From JBBQDZ01 sp038237515 (lineage in GTDB: Bacteria; Actinomycetota; Thermoleophilia; Gaiellales; Gaiellaceae), in the NCBI GenBank assembly GCA_038237515.1, contig JBBRYP010000015.1:1-64000 (forward strand): a stretch of DNA of 64,000 nucleotides, read 5' to 3'. Position numbers and translations under genes: made by a program. Shown here piece after piece: positions 41,068 to 49,848 of this stretch (positions are counted from its first letter, which is position 1; each line of letters starts with the position of its first letter). The notes below the pieces were generated by a model. It was given only the letters and a program-made list of their open reading frames with translations. It was not told the DNA's origin and did no database searches.

Positions 41068-42746
41068 AGCGCGAGCTCCAGGGCCGCCTCGCAGCCGTAG
41101 AGGAGGACGCCGACGCTCCAGGCGTGGGACAGCGGCAGCAGCATGCCCTTGGCCTCGAAGCAGTCGGTCTGGTAGTACCGCTCGCTCGCCATGCCCCGAT
41201 AGGCGCCGAAGTCGCCGTCCTCGCGGGCGATGAACTGCCGGAAGCAGGCGAGGTTCTCGCGCGTGCGGCCGAGGTAGTAGTCGTCGCCGGTCGCCCGCGC
41301 GAGCTGCACCATCTCCGGCAGGCAGATCAGGCCGAAGGCGTGCAGATGCTGATTCGCGGGCGAAGCCTGGTCGGCGCCGCGGGTGCGGAAGCCGTAGCGA
41401 CCCAGCAGCGTCTGCTGCGAAAAGCTGACGTCGTAGGTGTAGCGGAACGTGAGCATCCAGTCCGCGGCGCCGCGCGCGGCCTCGAAGTCGCCGAGCGCGA
41501 CGAAGGCCATGACAGCGGCGTAGCCGTCCTCCGAGGTCGGCGCGAGGTCGACGTCCTCAGGCGCGCCGTGGAAGACGTCGAAGCCTTTGTAGTACTCGCC
41601 TGCGCGCCGCGCCTCCGCGACGTGGCCCGCCTCGACGAGCGCCGGAATCCAGGCAAGTCCGGCGGTTCCCTCCCACGAGACTGCTTCGCCCGTCTCGACG
41701 TGGTGTGCCACCGGCAGGGCGCCGTCGTCACGCTGCGTCCGCAGCGCCACCTCGACGTTCGAGCGCGCCGCCGCCTCCCAGCGCCCGCCCGCGCGCAGCA
41801 TGAAGAGGGTCGCGTCGGCGAGCGTGCGTGCGTGCAGGCGCGTCCTGTCGGGATGCCAGCCGGTCGTCCACCCGCGCGCGGCCGTCCACTGGGCCCAGAA
41901 CGTGCCGGCCGGCGTCAGGTTCTCCGCGATGTGGTCGAGAACGGCCTCCGCCGCCTGCACGTAGGCCGCATTCCCGACGCGCCGGCCGTGGAGCAGCAGC
42001 GCGTAGGCATAGGGCGCGCCGCTGACCCACGAGACGTGCATCGCATCGCGATCCACGGTCCGGTCGAACGCCACCGTCTCCAGCAGCCGCGGCGGGTCAT
42101 CCCGGTAGTGCCAGCGATGGAGGCCCCACGCCGCGAGCCGGGCAGCCTCCTGGATCGAGACCCAGCCTGGATCGTCCTCCTGAGAACGCCACAACCGGCG
42201 CAGGACGCGCGCGTGGTCGTCGTGGTCGAAGATTTCCAGCGGCAGCTCGGCGCTCTCGCCGGGCTCCCATCGGTGCACCCGGACGTCGGCGGGCGCAGGG
42301 GCTTCGGAGCCGTCGTAACGAAGCGGCTCCTCACGGTAGGGGAAGTCGAGCCACACGAGGGGACGCCCGTCGCGGTACGCGAATCCAACGCCCGACTGAC
42401 CGAGCGCCGTCTCCTCGATCGTGAGCAGCCCACCGCCGCGGGCGAAGACCGCCGGTGTCGCACAGCGGTCGGCCCTGAACGACCAGGCAGGCGACTCCAT
42501 CCGCTCGACGTCGACGCGGCCCGGCACGAAGCGCGGGTAGATCCGCGTGCAGCTCTCGGGCCGGTTCTCGCCATAGAAGACGCCGGGCACGAGCCAGCGC
42601 GGGTCGTCGGTCGGGGGAAGGCGAAGCTCCGCCCGGATGCTTGCATCCACAGGCTCGGATCCCTCGTAACGCACCTTCAACGCGCCGTCGAAGGTGAACC
42701 CGCCGACCGCCGACCCGTCGGCGGCCAGAGCGCTAACCGCGAACAT
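41064..42746 (-). CDS. uncharacterised two-domain protein with putative alpha-barrel, glycan operon
   Basis: A 560-residue protein I cannot assign to a family. Residues 1 to about 200 are beta-rich (FTFDGALKVRYEGSE, CTRIYPRFVPGRVDVERMES). From about 220 the repeated helical hairpins with conserved Trp/Tyr (WGLHRWHYRDDP, HVSWVSGAPYAYALLLHGRR, AENLTPAGTFWAQW, YRGMASERYYQTDCFEAKGM) suggest an (alpha/alpha)6 barrel as in several glycoside hydrolases and epimerases. No signal peptide. ATG at 42746 is inside the end of the GH2 pseudogene (14-base overlap); longer in-frame extensions merely re-read that pseudogene. Overlaps the aldolase start by 4 bases. Confidence 0.7.
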   Translation of the reverse strand: MFAVSALAADGSAVGGFTFDGALKVRYEGSEPVDASIRAELRLPPTDDPRWLVPGVFYGENRPESCTRIYPRFVPGRVDVERMESPAWSFRADRCATPAVFARGGGLLTIEETALGQSGVGFAYRDGRPLVWLDFPYREEPLRYDGSEAPAPADVRVHRWEPGESAELPLEIFDHDDHARVLRRLWRSQEDDPGWVSIQEAARLAAWGLHRWHYRDDPPRLLETVAFDRTVDRDAMHVSWVSGAPYAYALLLHGRRVGNAAYVQAAEAVLDHIAENLTPAGTFWAQWTAARGWTTGWHPDRTRLHARTLADATLFMLRAGGRWEAAARSNVEVALRTQRDDGALPVAHHVETGEAVSWEGTAGLAWIPALVEAGHVAEARRAGEYYKGFDVFHGAPEDVDLAPTSEDGYAAVMAFVALGDFEAARGAADWMLTFRYTYDVSFSQQTLLGRYGFRTRGADQASPANQHLHAFGLICLPEMVQLARATGDDYYLGRTRENLACFRQFIAREDGDFGAYRGMASERYYQTDCFEAKGMLLPLSHAWSVGVLLYGCEAALELAL

Positions 42747-43752
42747 TCCAGCCCTCGACCGGCCCATCGGCTTCGACATCCCACGACTCGCCGGGGAGCA
42801 GGTCGATGACGTCACCGAGGACGATCCCGATCGCGACCGGGCCTCGACATGCCTGAGTATCCCGCCGGCGAGCTCCACCCGCGCCGGCGGCAGGTCGAGC
42901 AGCGGGGCGAGGCTCTCGGTGCGGGTCATCACGTAACGGTTGGCACCGAGGTCGAGCAGGAAGACGTCCGACCGGAAGGCGTGGAGCGGCGCGGCGATCA
43001 CGCCCCCGCGCGACTAGGCGAAACCGGTTCCGTCGAGATCCACGAACCGGGCCGGCGCGGACACGGTCGCCGACGCCTCGCGCTCGCCGCCCCAAGCAGA
43101 CGTGGCGAACCGGGGGCTGGGCGCGCCGCGGTAGGCGCGGGAGACGCCGTAGTACGCCGGCTTCGGCTCGCCGTGGTAGTCGACCGCGCAGGTGCACCAG
43201 GCATTCGGATAGGACTCGTTGAGCTGCCAGGGGATGACGCCCGCGCCGCGCCGGATCGTCGCCTCGACCGCGTAGCGCAGGCCCCCGTACTGGAGCCACT
43301 GGCTCGCGCGCCGCATCGTGTCGAGGTCGCCGATCCTCCCGCCGAACGCCTCCTGGACGAGCGCGGCGTTGTTCCACCAGCCCCCGAGATGCTCGTAGAC
43401 GGGGTTCCCGGAACCTCGACCGAGAACGGCGTAAACGCACCCTCGTGCCACGCAGCCTCCTCGCCGTCGACGAACACGGTGGCCTCGTGGTCGACGCCAT
43501 CGAAATCGATCGTGCCGCCCGGCACGCGGCGGCGGTAGATCCAGGAGCGTTGCGGAACCCACTCGACGAGCCGTGAGTTTCGCTCGTGGTAGGGATCCGG
43601 TACCTCGCCGGCACGCTCGAGATCGTCGAGGACCTGCCCGGCACGCGCGCGGGCAGCCATCCTGCCGCGTCCCATGGTTTGTTCACGTGCCAGCGCCACT
43701 CCTCGCCGAGGCAGCCGCGCAGCTGCCACCCGCCGCCGCCGAGCGAGGTCAC
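42733..43752 (-). pseudogene. GH2-type beta-glycosidase pseudogene (beta-mannosidase-like)
   Basis: Pieces of one GH2 protein are spread over three frames. The start (GTG 43752, GTGA overlap with the mannosidase) reads WQLRGCLGEEWRWHVNKPWD; another frame carries VLDDLERAGEVPDPYHERNS, RLVEWVPQRSWIYRRRV and ATVFVDGEEAAWHEGAFTPF; then the sequence jumps to the barrel end, RIGDLDTMRRASQWLQYGG and GVIPWQLNESYPNAW, hits a stop at 43014, and finishes in yet another frame with LLPGESWDVEADGPVEGWNV. The catalytic barrel with both glutamates is deleted. About 1 kb remains of an expected 2.3-2.5 kb. Confidence 0.85.
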
Positions 43753-46163
43753 GACTCGAGCAGGTTCGTCTCGACGGCGGGCGCCTCGGGTTCGCGCGGC
43801 ACGCGGAAGGTCTTGATCTCGGACGGGCCGAAATCCGCTTCGATCCTCCGGCCCGCGACGGGGAGGTCGAACGTCGCGTGCACCGCCCGGCCGGCGGACT
43901 CGTAGGCGCGAACGACGAGCGAGCCATCGCGGTCCTCCGCCTCCTTGAGGACAGAGAGGACGACGGGACCGCCGCCGTCGGAGGCGTAGGAGGCCTTCCG
44001 GGGGAGAGGCCCGGGATGGTACGACTCGAGCAGGGCGAACGGAGGCTGGTTCAGCTCCGTAGCCAGGCGGACGGTGCCGGCGTCGCGCCAGTCACCGGCA
44101 TGCGGGACGAGGCGGACGGTGAAGTCCTGGCGCCCCTGGTCCATGAACTCGTACGTCTCGGCGGCAACGAGCTCGCGCGGCTCGTGCCACGCCCAGACCG
44201 GGCTGCGCACCGCGCTGATGCCGATGTCGCCGCCACGGACGTCGCAGCCGTGCTTCCCGTCGTTCACCACGGAGAGGCCGCGCCCCGTGGCGGAGACGTC
44301 GATCCACGCCTGGCAAGGCTCCTCGTCGCCGCCCGCCGGGCGCTCCACGTAGCCGTAGGGGATCTCGAACGTGGCGCGGTCGGCGTTCACGCTCGTCGGG
44401 TAGCGGAGCTTCAGGAGCTTGAGCTGCTCACGCCAGTCGACCGCAATCCGCACGTCGACGTACCGCGCTTCGGCGCCCAGCACGTAGTCCTCCCGGAGCG
44501 TCGAGGCGCCGTACCGGCTCTCGACCCGCAGCACGGAGCGCACGGGCCCGGTCTCGACGAGACGTACATCGCCGCACTCGAACTCGCCGAGCACGTCGTC
44601 GTAGGCGCGAACACGGTGGCCCCAGGTGTCCGAAGGGTCGTCCACGACGACGGAGTGCATCCGACCCGCAGCGGCGAGGTCGGCCCCGGTCGCCTTAACC
44701 ACGAAGCGGGCGATCCGGCCGGTTGACGGATCGAGCTCGAGCAGGAGGTGTTCGTTCTCGAGCGTGGTCGCGCCCGCTGCGGCGCGCGGCGACGGCTCGC
44801 CCCCGGGATGGATCCGGTAGACGCGGTAGCCTAGAGCGGGTACGTCCGCCTGGAGCACGAGCCGCGCCCTCTCGCCGGTCAGAGCCGCCGTTCCGAGCGC
44901 GCGCTGCACTCGCACCACCGCGCCCTCGTCGTCGGTCATCCGCGGCTCCTCGTCCCTGTAGCCGGCGAACTCGAACTCGACGTCGGCACGCAGCGGCCAC
45001 GGGTGCGGGTTGAAGACGACGAGCGGGGTCATCCGCTCCTCCGGCTCGATGTCGATTTGCCGCGCGATCGACTGGACTGCGCGGTTGAAGCAGAGCGAGG
45101 CGAGCGACGACGCGTGGCCGATCTGATCGCGTGCGTCCTCGTAGGCAGGAGCGATCGACGTGCCGGCGAGCGTGTCGTGGAACTGGTTGAAGAGCAGCAG
45201 CTTCCACGCTTCGGTCAGCTCGGCGAGCGGGTACGGCTGGGCATCCAGCGCGGCGGCGACGGCGCACCACTTCTCGGCGCGCTGGAGCAGGTTCTCCGCG
45301 CGCCGGTTCCACCGCTTGATCCCCGAGTGGGACGTGTAGCAGCCGACACCGTGGTGCTGGAGCTCCCCCGCCTGCACCGGCAGCCCCTCCGCGCAAGAGA
45401 CGCTGTCGAAGAACCGGCGTGGGGAACTGAGCTCGATCCTCGGCAGGCAGTTGCTCGCCTGGAGGCGCACGATCGAATCGAGGTTCGCCCTCGTCGGGCC
45501 GCCGCCGTGGTTCCCCACGCCGTAGAAGACCATCAGCTCCTCGTGATCGGCCGGGAGCTGTGCGAGCGCCTTGTCGACGTGGTAGCCGAGATCCGCCCGC
45601 GGGGCGCAGTACTCGTGGGGAATCCGGTACGCGAGGACGCGCGAGCCGTCCGGCGACTCCCACCAGAAGGTCGGACCGGGCAGCGCCAGCTCGTGAGGGC
45701 CCGGCCGCAGGAACACGTAGGAGTCCATCCCGCTCTTGCGCAGGAACTGGGGGATCGTCGCGTTGTGTCCGAATGAGTCCACGTTCGCCCCGGTGGTCGC
45801 GGTGATCCCGAAGCGCTCGAGGAGGTAGCGCTGCCCGTAGAGCGCCTGGCGGACGAACGACTCTCCCGCGGGGATGTTGCAGTCGGGCTCGACCCACCAG
45901 CCGCCGATCACCTGCCAGCGGCCGTCGGAGATCCGCTCTCGGATCTGCTCGAACAGCTGGGGATCGGTCTCCTCGACCCACTGGAAGAAGACGACGGAGT
46001 CGGAGGTGAAGACGAAGTCGGGATACTCCTCCAGGCGGTCGATCGCCGAATGGAAGGTCGCGCGCACCTCCTGGTAGCCCTCCGGCCACTGCCAGAGCCA
46101 GACCGGATCGATGTGAGCGTTGCCAACGAGATGCAGCAGGCGCCGCTTCGGGTCGCCGCTCAC
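43749..46163 (-). CDS. alpha-mannosidase, GH38 family
   Basis: An 804-residue zinc-dependent glycosidase hydrolysing alpha-mannosides. The zinc and active-site block LVGNAHIDPVWLWQWPEG is at residues 12-29 (His17, Asp19), the catalytic nucleophile is Asp129 in ANVDSFGHNATIPQFL, and FNQFHDTLAGTSI supplies another zinc His. The C-terminal half is the usual beta-sandwich region. No signal peptide, so it is cytoplasmic. The GTG at 46163 overlaps the isomerase stop by 4 bases; a longer open frame upstream is a shadow of that isomerase gene. Points to mannose-containing glycans as substrate. Confidence 0.93.
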   Translation of the reverse strand: MSGDPKRRLLHLVGNAHIDPVWLWQWPEGYQEVRATFHSAIDRLEEYPDFVFTSDSVVFFQWVEETDPQLFEQIRERISDGRWQVIGGWWVEPDCNIPAGESFVRQALYGQRYLLERFGITATTGANVDSFGHNATIPQFLRKSGMDSYVFLRPGPHELALPGPTFWWESPDGSRVLAYRIPHEYCAPRADLGYHVDKALAQLPADHEELMVFYGVGNHGGGPTRANLDSIVRLQASNCLPRIELSSPRRFFDSVSCAEGLPVQAGELQHHGVGCYTSHSGIKRWNRRAENLLQRAEKWCAVAAALDAQPYPLAELTEAWKLLLFNQFHDTLAGTSIAPAYEDARDQIGHASSLASLCFNRAVQSIARQIDIEPEERMTPLVVFNPHPWPLRADVEFEFAGYRDEEPRMTDDEGAVVRVQRALGTAALTGERARLVLQADVPALGYRVYRIHPGGEPSPRAAAGATTLENEHLLLELDPSTGRIARFVVKATGADLAAAGRMHSVVVDDPSDTWGHRVRAYDDVLGEFECGDVRLVETGPVRSVLRVESRYGASTLREDYVLGAEARYVDVRIAVDWREQLKLLKLRYPTSVNADRATFEIPYGYVERPAGGDEEPCQAWIDVSATGRGLSVVNDGKHGCDVRGGDIGISAVRSPVWAWHEPRELVAAETYEFMDQGRQDFTVRLVPHAGDWRDAGTVRLATELNQPPFALLESYHPGPLPRKASYASDGGGPVVLSVLKEAEDRDGSLVVRAYESAGRAVHATFDLPVAGRRIEADFGPSEIKTFRVPREPEAPAVETNLLES

Positions 46164-46738
46164 AGGCCCGGCGAACCTGCCGCCCACGCATCCACCTGCT
46201 CGACGACGAGATGGAGGAGCAGCAGGTGCATCTCCTGGACGCGAGCCGTGCTCGTCGAGGGCACGAGCAGGACGTGGTCGGCGTGGCCCGCGGCCGCGCC
46301 GCCCTCTCCACCCGCGAAGAGCACGGTCGTCGCGCCCCGCTCGCGGGCGGCTGCCAGGCCGTTGACGATGTTCGCGGAGCGGCCGCTGGTGCTGAACGCG
46401 ATCGCCACGTCGCCGTCCGACACGTGGGCCTGCACCTGACGAGCGAACAGGTCGTCGAAGGAGTAGTCGTTGCCGATGCACGTGAGCACCGACGGGTCGA
46501 CGCTGAGCGCACTCGCCGGCAGGGGGCGCCGGTCCCGGAGGTACCGGCCGACGAGCTCGGCGGCGAGATGCTGCGCGTCGGCCGCGCTACCGCCGTTCCC
46601 GAACGTGAAGGCGCGCCCGCCGGCCTCGAAAGCAGAGATCAACCGCGCGGCCACCGCGTCGAGCGCCGGGAGCAGATCTTCGATCCGGGCGGCGAGGTCG
46701 AGGTGCTCCGCTATCGCCTCCGCGCGCGCCTCAGCCAT
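46160..46738 (-). CDS. SIS-domain phosphosugar isomerase (GmhA-like)
   Basis: A 192-residue single SIS-domain protein resembling sedoheptulose-7-phosphate isomerase GmhA. FTFGNGGSAADAQHLAAELVG is the phosphosugar-binding start (20 of these residues are strongly conserved), with FSTSGRSANIVNGL as the second S-x-S motif and HLLLLHLVVEQVD at the end. In this operon it more likely isomerises a sugar phosphate released from the glycan than a heptose. The ATG at 46738 lies only 12 bases past the repeat element at 46751-46913, which now separates it from the ROK gene. Confidence 0.87.
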   Translation of the reverse strand: MAEARAEAIAEHLDLAARIEDLLPALDAVAARLISAFEAGGRAFTFGNGGSAADAQHLAAELVGRYLRDRRPLPASALSVDPSVLTCIGNDYSFDDLFARQVQAHVSDGDVAIAFSTSGRSANIVNGLAAARERGATTVLFAGGEGGAAAGHADHVLLVPSTSTARVQEMHLLLLHLVVEQVDAWAAGSPGL

Positions 46739-46750
46739 GCGGCTGTATCA

Positions 46751-46913
46751 AGGGCCTGTCCGGAAAAGTGGCCACGGTGGATGACGCGCGGCAGCGTCTC
46801 GAGGCAAGGACGCAGGGAGCGTCGATCTGCAGGCATATCTGCGCGACCGAGGACGCCGCATCGAGGCGTGTGAAACCTGTCAGGCGCCCTGGTTCACCTT
46901 TTGGACAGGCCCT
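46751..46913. mobile_element. 163-base MITE-like inverted-repeat element
   Basis: The ends are inverted copies of AGGGCCTGTCC (46751-46761 and 46903-46913), flanked by a 2-base duplication CA (46749-46750 and 46914-46915). The interior is non-coding. Removing the element and one CA restores the reading of the ROK stop codon in the same place and puts the isomerase ATG 9 bases after it, a normal operon junction. This supports a recent, precise insertion. The element's last base now supplies the third base of the ROK TGA stop. No transposase is present, so it would have been moved in trans. Confidence 0.75.
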
Positions 46914-47941
46914 CAAGCCGGAACCGCGCGGTCGTAAACGATCGCGGCCGCGCCGACCACGCCGCTGCGATCGCCGAGCGCGGCCCGCACGATTCGCGCC
47001 CCCGCTCCGGCAGGGCGCATCGCGCTCGCGGCGACCGACTCCCGGACCGGCCCCAGGAGCTGCTCTCCGGCCGTGCTCACCCCTCCGCCGACGACGACGA
47101 GCTCCGGCTCGAAGAGATTGACGATCGAGGTGAGGCCGCAGGCGAGCGCTTCGAGCGTGGCCTCCCAGACCGTGAGCGCGAGCGCATCCCCATCCCGGGC
47201 CGCGGCGGCGACATCGGCGGCGGTCAGCTCGTCCACGGCCGCCAGGGTCGACTCCTCGCCGGCACCGTCCGCTCCGGAGAGCGCCTCGCGTGCCCGTTCG
47301 ACGATCGAGGTTCCCGAGACGTAGGCCTCAAGGCAACCGAGACGGCCGCAGCCGCGGCAGGGTCGCCCGTTGCAGTCGACGGTGACGTGGCCGAGCTCGC
47401 CGCCGTTTCCCATCGCGCCCCGATAGAGGGCGCCGTCGACGATCACGCCACCGCCCACCCCCGTCGAGATCGTGAGGTAGACCATGTGGCGCGTCCCGAA
47501 GCCGGCGCCGTAACGGTGCTCGCCGGCGGCGGCGGCCGTCGCGTCGTTCTCGAGGACTGCCGGCCGGCCAAAGGCCTGCTCGGCGAGCTCGATCACGGGG
47601 ATGTCGCGCCAGCCCGGGAGGTGCGGCGGAGCGAGCAGAACGCCGCGCTCGGTGTCGAGAGGCCCTCCCGCCCCGATCCCGACCGCCCCGATCTCGGACC
47701 AGTCGAGGCTCGATGCGGCGACGGCCTGCCGCCCGAGCTCGAACAGCCGCTCGAGGCCCTGCTCGGGCCCTTTCGAGGCGTGGCTCGGCACGACGAGGAA
47801 GGAATGAACGCGCCCGGCGTCGACGACGCCGGCTGCGAGCTTCGTCCCGCCGATGTCGAGCGCGAGCACCGGACCGTGCCGCGGGGTCTCCGACCCGTCG
47901 GTGCCGAGCACCGACGGCGCACCCGCCGAAGTCGACGTCAA
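46913..47941 (-). CDS. ROK-family sugar kinase
   Basis: A 342-residue cytoplasmic sugar kinase. The ATP motif LALDIGGTKLAAGVV is at about residues 26-40, ENDATAAAAGEH holds the catalytic Asp, and the ROK zinc site is GELGHVTVDCNGRPCRGCGR with GCLEAYVSG. Without a DNA-binding domain it is an enzyme, such as glucokinase, mannokinase or N-acetylhexosamine kinase, not a repressor. The TTG start overlaps the permease stop by 4 bases (TTGA). Its stop codon is completed by the inserted repeat element, without changing the protein. Confidence 0.9.
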   Translation of the reverse strand: MTSTSAGAPSVLGTDGSETPRHGPVLALDIGGTKLAAGVVDAGRVHSFLVVPSHASKGPEQGLERLFELGRQAVAASSLDWSEIGAVGIGAGGPLDTERGVLLAPPHLPGWRDIPVIELAEQAFGRPAVLENDATAAAAGEHRYGAGFGTRHMVYLTISTGVGGGVIVDGALYRGAMGNGGELGHVTVDCNGRPCRGCGRLGCLEAYVSGTSIVERAREALSGADGAGEESTLAAVDELTAADVAAAARDGDALALTVWEATLEALACGLTSIVNLFEPELVVVGGGVSTAGEQLLGPVRESVAASAMRPAGAGARIVRAALGDRSGVVGAAAIVYDRAVPA

Positions 47942-48864
47942 CCCTTGCGCCCCTGGGTGGCGATGCCCTCCAGGAAGAAGCGCTGGAACACGCCGAAGAT
48001 GACGATCATCGGGATCGTGGCGATCACCGTCGCGGCAATCACGATCTGCCAGTCGCCCTGGCCGCCGCCGCTCTGACCGAACGAGTCGAGGATCGTCTTC
48101 AGCCCGAGCGGCAGCGTGTAGAGAGCGCTGTCCCGCAGGTAGATCAGCGGGGTCATCAGGTCGAACCACCGGGCCTGGAACTCGAAGATGAAGGTGACGA
48201 TCAATGCCGGCTTGGCCAGCGGCAGGGCGATGCGCCAGAACATCGTGAAGTAGTTGTCGCCGTCGACGCGCGCCGCCTCGAAGAGGTCCCGCGGGATCCC
48301 CAGGAAGAACTGGCGCTGCAGGAAGATGTAGAAGGCGCTGCCGAAGAGGTTCGGGACCCAGAGCGGGTACTGCGTGTTGATGAGCCCGAGCTTCCGCCAG
48401 ATCAGGAAGACCGGGATCATCGTCACTGCCGGCGGCAGCATCATCGTCGCGAGCATCAAGCCGAAGAGCAGGTTCCTCCCCGGGAAGCGGAAGTACGCGA
48501 ATCCGAAGGCCACCATCGCGCTCGAAAATGTCACGGCGAGCGCGGCCAGCACCCCGATCCACATGCTGTTGAAGAGCCACGTGAGCATCGGCGCGTCCGC
48601 GATGTTCCAGACGTCGACGTAGTTGGACGGATGGAACACCTTCGGGATCAGCCTGTTGTCGAAGACGTCCGACTGCGGCTTGAGCGACGCGCTGATCGCC
48701 CAGATGAACGGGTAGACGAAGAGCACGGTGAGGCCGAGCAGGACGAGCAGGTAGAGCAGTCGCTTGAACCGGCGGACCTCGAACCGGGGCCACCGACCGG
48801 GAGCTTCCACCAGCACCGGCGGAGCGGGCGGGGCGGTGACGGAGCCGGTCTCGATCGCCGTCAC
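47938..48864 (-). CDS. sugar ABC importer permease (MalG/UgpE type)
   Basis: A 308-residue membrane permease with six spans; the EAA loop reads FLGIPRDLFEAARVDGDNYFTMFWRI in the family position (about residue 200). It pairs with the MalF-type permease encoded just upstream, with a 4-base overlap (GTGA). About 30 Pro/Val-rich residues precede the first span. The ATPase for this importer is not in this operon; the MsmK/UgpC-type ATPase at 55933 is the evident candidate. Confidence 0.92.
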   Translation of the reverse strand: MTAIETGSVTAPPAPPVLVEAPGRWPRFEVRRFKRLLYLLVLLGLTVLFVYPFIWAISASLKPQSDVFDNRLIPKVFHPSNYVDVWNIADAPMLTWLFNSMWIGVLAALAVTFSSAMVAFGFAYFRFPGRNLLFGLMLATMMLPPAVTMIPVFLIWRKLGLINTQYPLWVPNLFGSAFYIFLQRQFFLGIPRDLFEAARVDGDNYFTMFWRIALPLAKPALIVTFIFEFQARWFDLMTPLIYLRDSALYTLPLGLKTILDSFGQSGGGQGDWQIVIAATVIATIPMIVIFGVFQRFFLEGIATQGRKG

Positions 48865-49826
48865 GAGTTCTTCGCTCCCTGGTAGAAGACGAAGCGGTTG
48901 CTGACCTTCACCTGGACGAGCGTGATGATCATGATGATCACGAAGAGCAGCCACGCGAGCGCTGCGGCGTAGCCCATGTGGAAGAACTCGAAGGCCTGGC
49001 GGAACAGGTAGATCGCGTAGAAGAGCGCCGCCTCCGTCTGATTCGTCTTCGTCCCGGCTCCGAAGAAGGCCGTGTAGGCCTCGGTGAACGCCGTCAGGCC
49101 GGCGATCGTGAGGATGATGAACGTGAAGAAGAGGGCCGGGCTGATCATCGGCAACGTCACGTCGCGGAAGCGTCGCCATGGAGACGCCCCGTCCATCGAC
49201 GCCGCCTCGTAGAGCTGCTGGGGCACCCCCTTCAGGGCCGCCAGGTAGATGACCATCGTTCCACCCACCGACCAGAGCTGCATCAGCACGAGGCCGGGCT
49301 TCACCCAGCTCGGGTCGGTCGTCCAGAACGGCCCGGTGATCCCGATGAGCTCGAGCGCCCGGTTCACGAGCCCGATCGCGCCGTTGAAGAGCAGCAGGTA
49401 GAGGATCGCAACTGCCACCGGCGGCGTGACCTGGGGCAGGTAGAAGACGGTCCGGAAGAAGCCGGCCGCCCGCCCGACGCGAAGCAGGATCATCGCCATC
49501 GCGAGCGCGAAGATCATCGTCCCCGGCACCATCATCACCGTGTAGACGAGCGTGTTCCGGAGCGCCGTCGTGACCTTCGGGTCGTGGAGCAGCTCCGAGT
49601 AGTTCGCGGATCCGACCCAGTTCGTCTGCTGAATGACGCTGTAGTCGGTGAAGGAGAGGATCAGGCTCGCGACCATCGGGCCGGCCGTGAAGACGACGAA
49701 GCCGAAGATCCAGGGCAGCAGGAACCCGTACGCAGCCCAGGTCTCCGGCTCGCGAAAGCCGGACGCCCAGCGCCGGACCCTCAGGAGAGGGCCCGGCGCT
49801 CGAGCGGTGATCGAGACGGTCGCCAC
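48861..49826 (-). CDS. sugar ABC importer permease (MalF/UgpA type)
   Basis: A 321-residue six-span permease. EAA loop: GVPQQLYEAASMDGASPWRRF; the N-terminal span begins at about residue 32 (AAYGFLLPWIFGFVVFTAGP). It opens the permease pair and starts with GTG 22 bases after the stop of the binding-protein gene, so it is cotranscribed with it. Family length and motif positions are normal. Confidence 0.92.
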   Translation of the reverse strand: MATVSITARAPGPLLRVRRWASGFREPETWAAYGFLLPWIFGFVVFTAGPMVASLILSFTDYSVIQQTNWVGSANYSELLHDPKVTTALRNTLVYTVMMVPGTMIFALAMAMILLRVGRAAGFFRTVFYLPQVTPPVAVAILYLLLFNGAIGLVNRALELIGITGPFWTTDPSWVKPGLVLMQLWSVGGTMVIYLAALKGVPQQLYEAASMDGASPWRRFRDVTLPMISPALFFTFIILTIAGLTAFTEAYTAFFGAGTKTNQTEAALFYAIYLFRQAFEFFHMGYAAALAWLLFVIIMIITLVQVKVSNRFVFYQGAKNS

Positions 49827-49848
49827 GGCGCCTGAACCGCGGCTCGAC

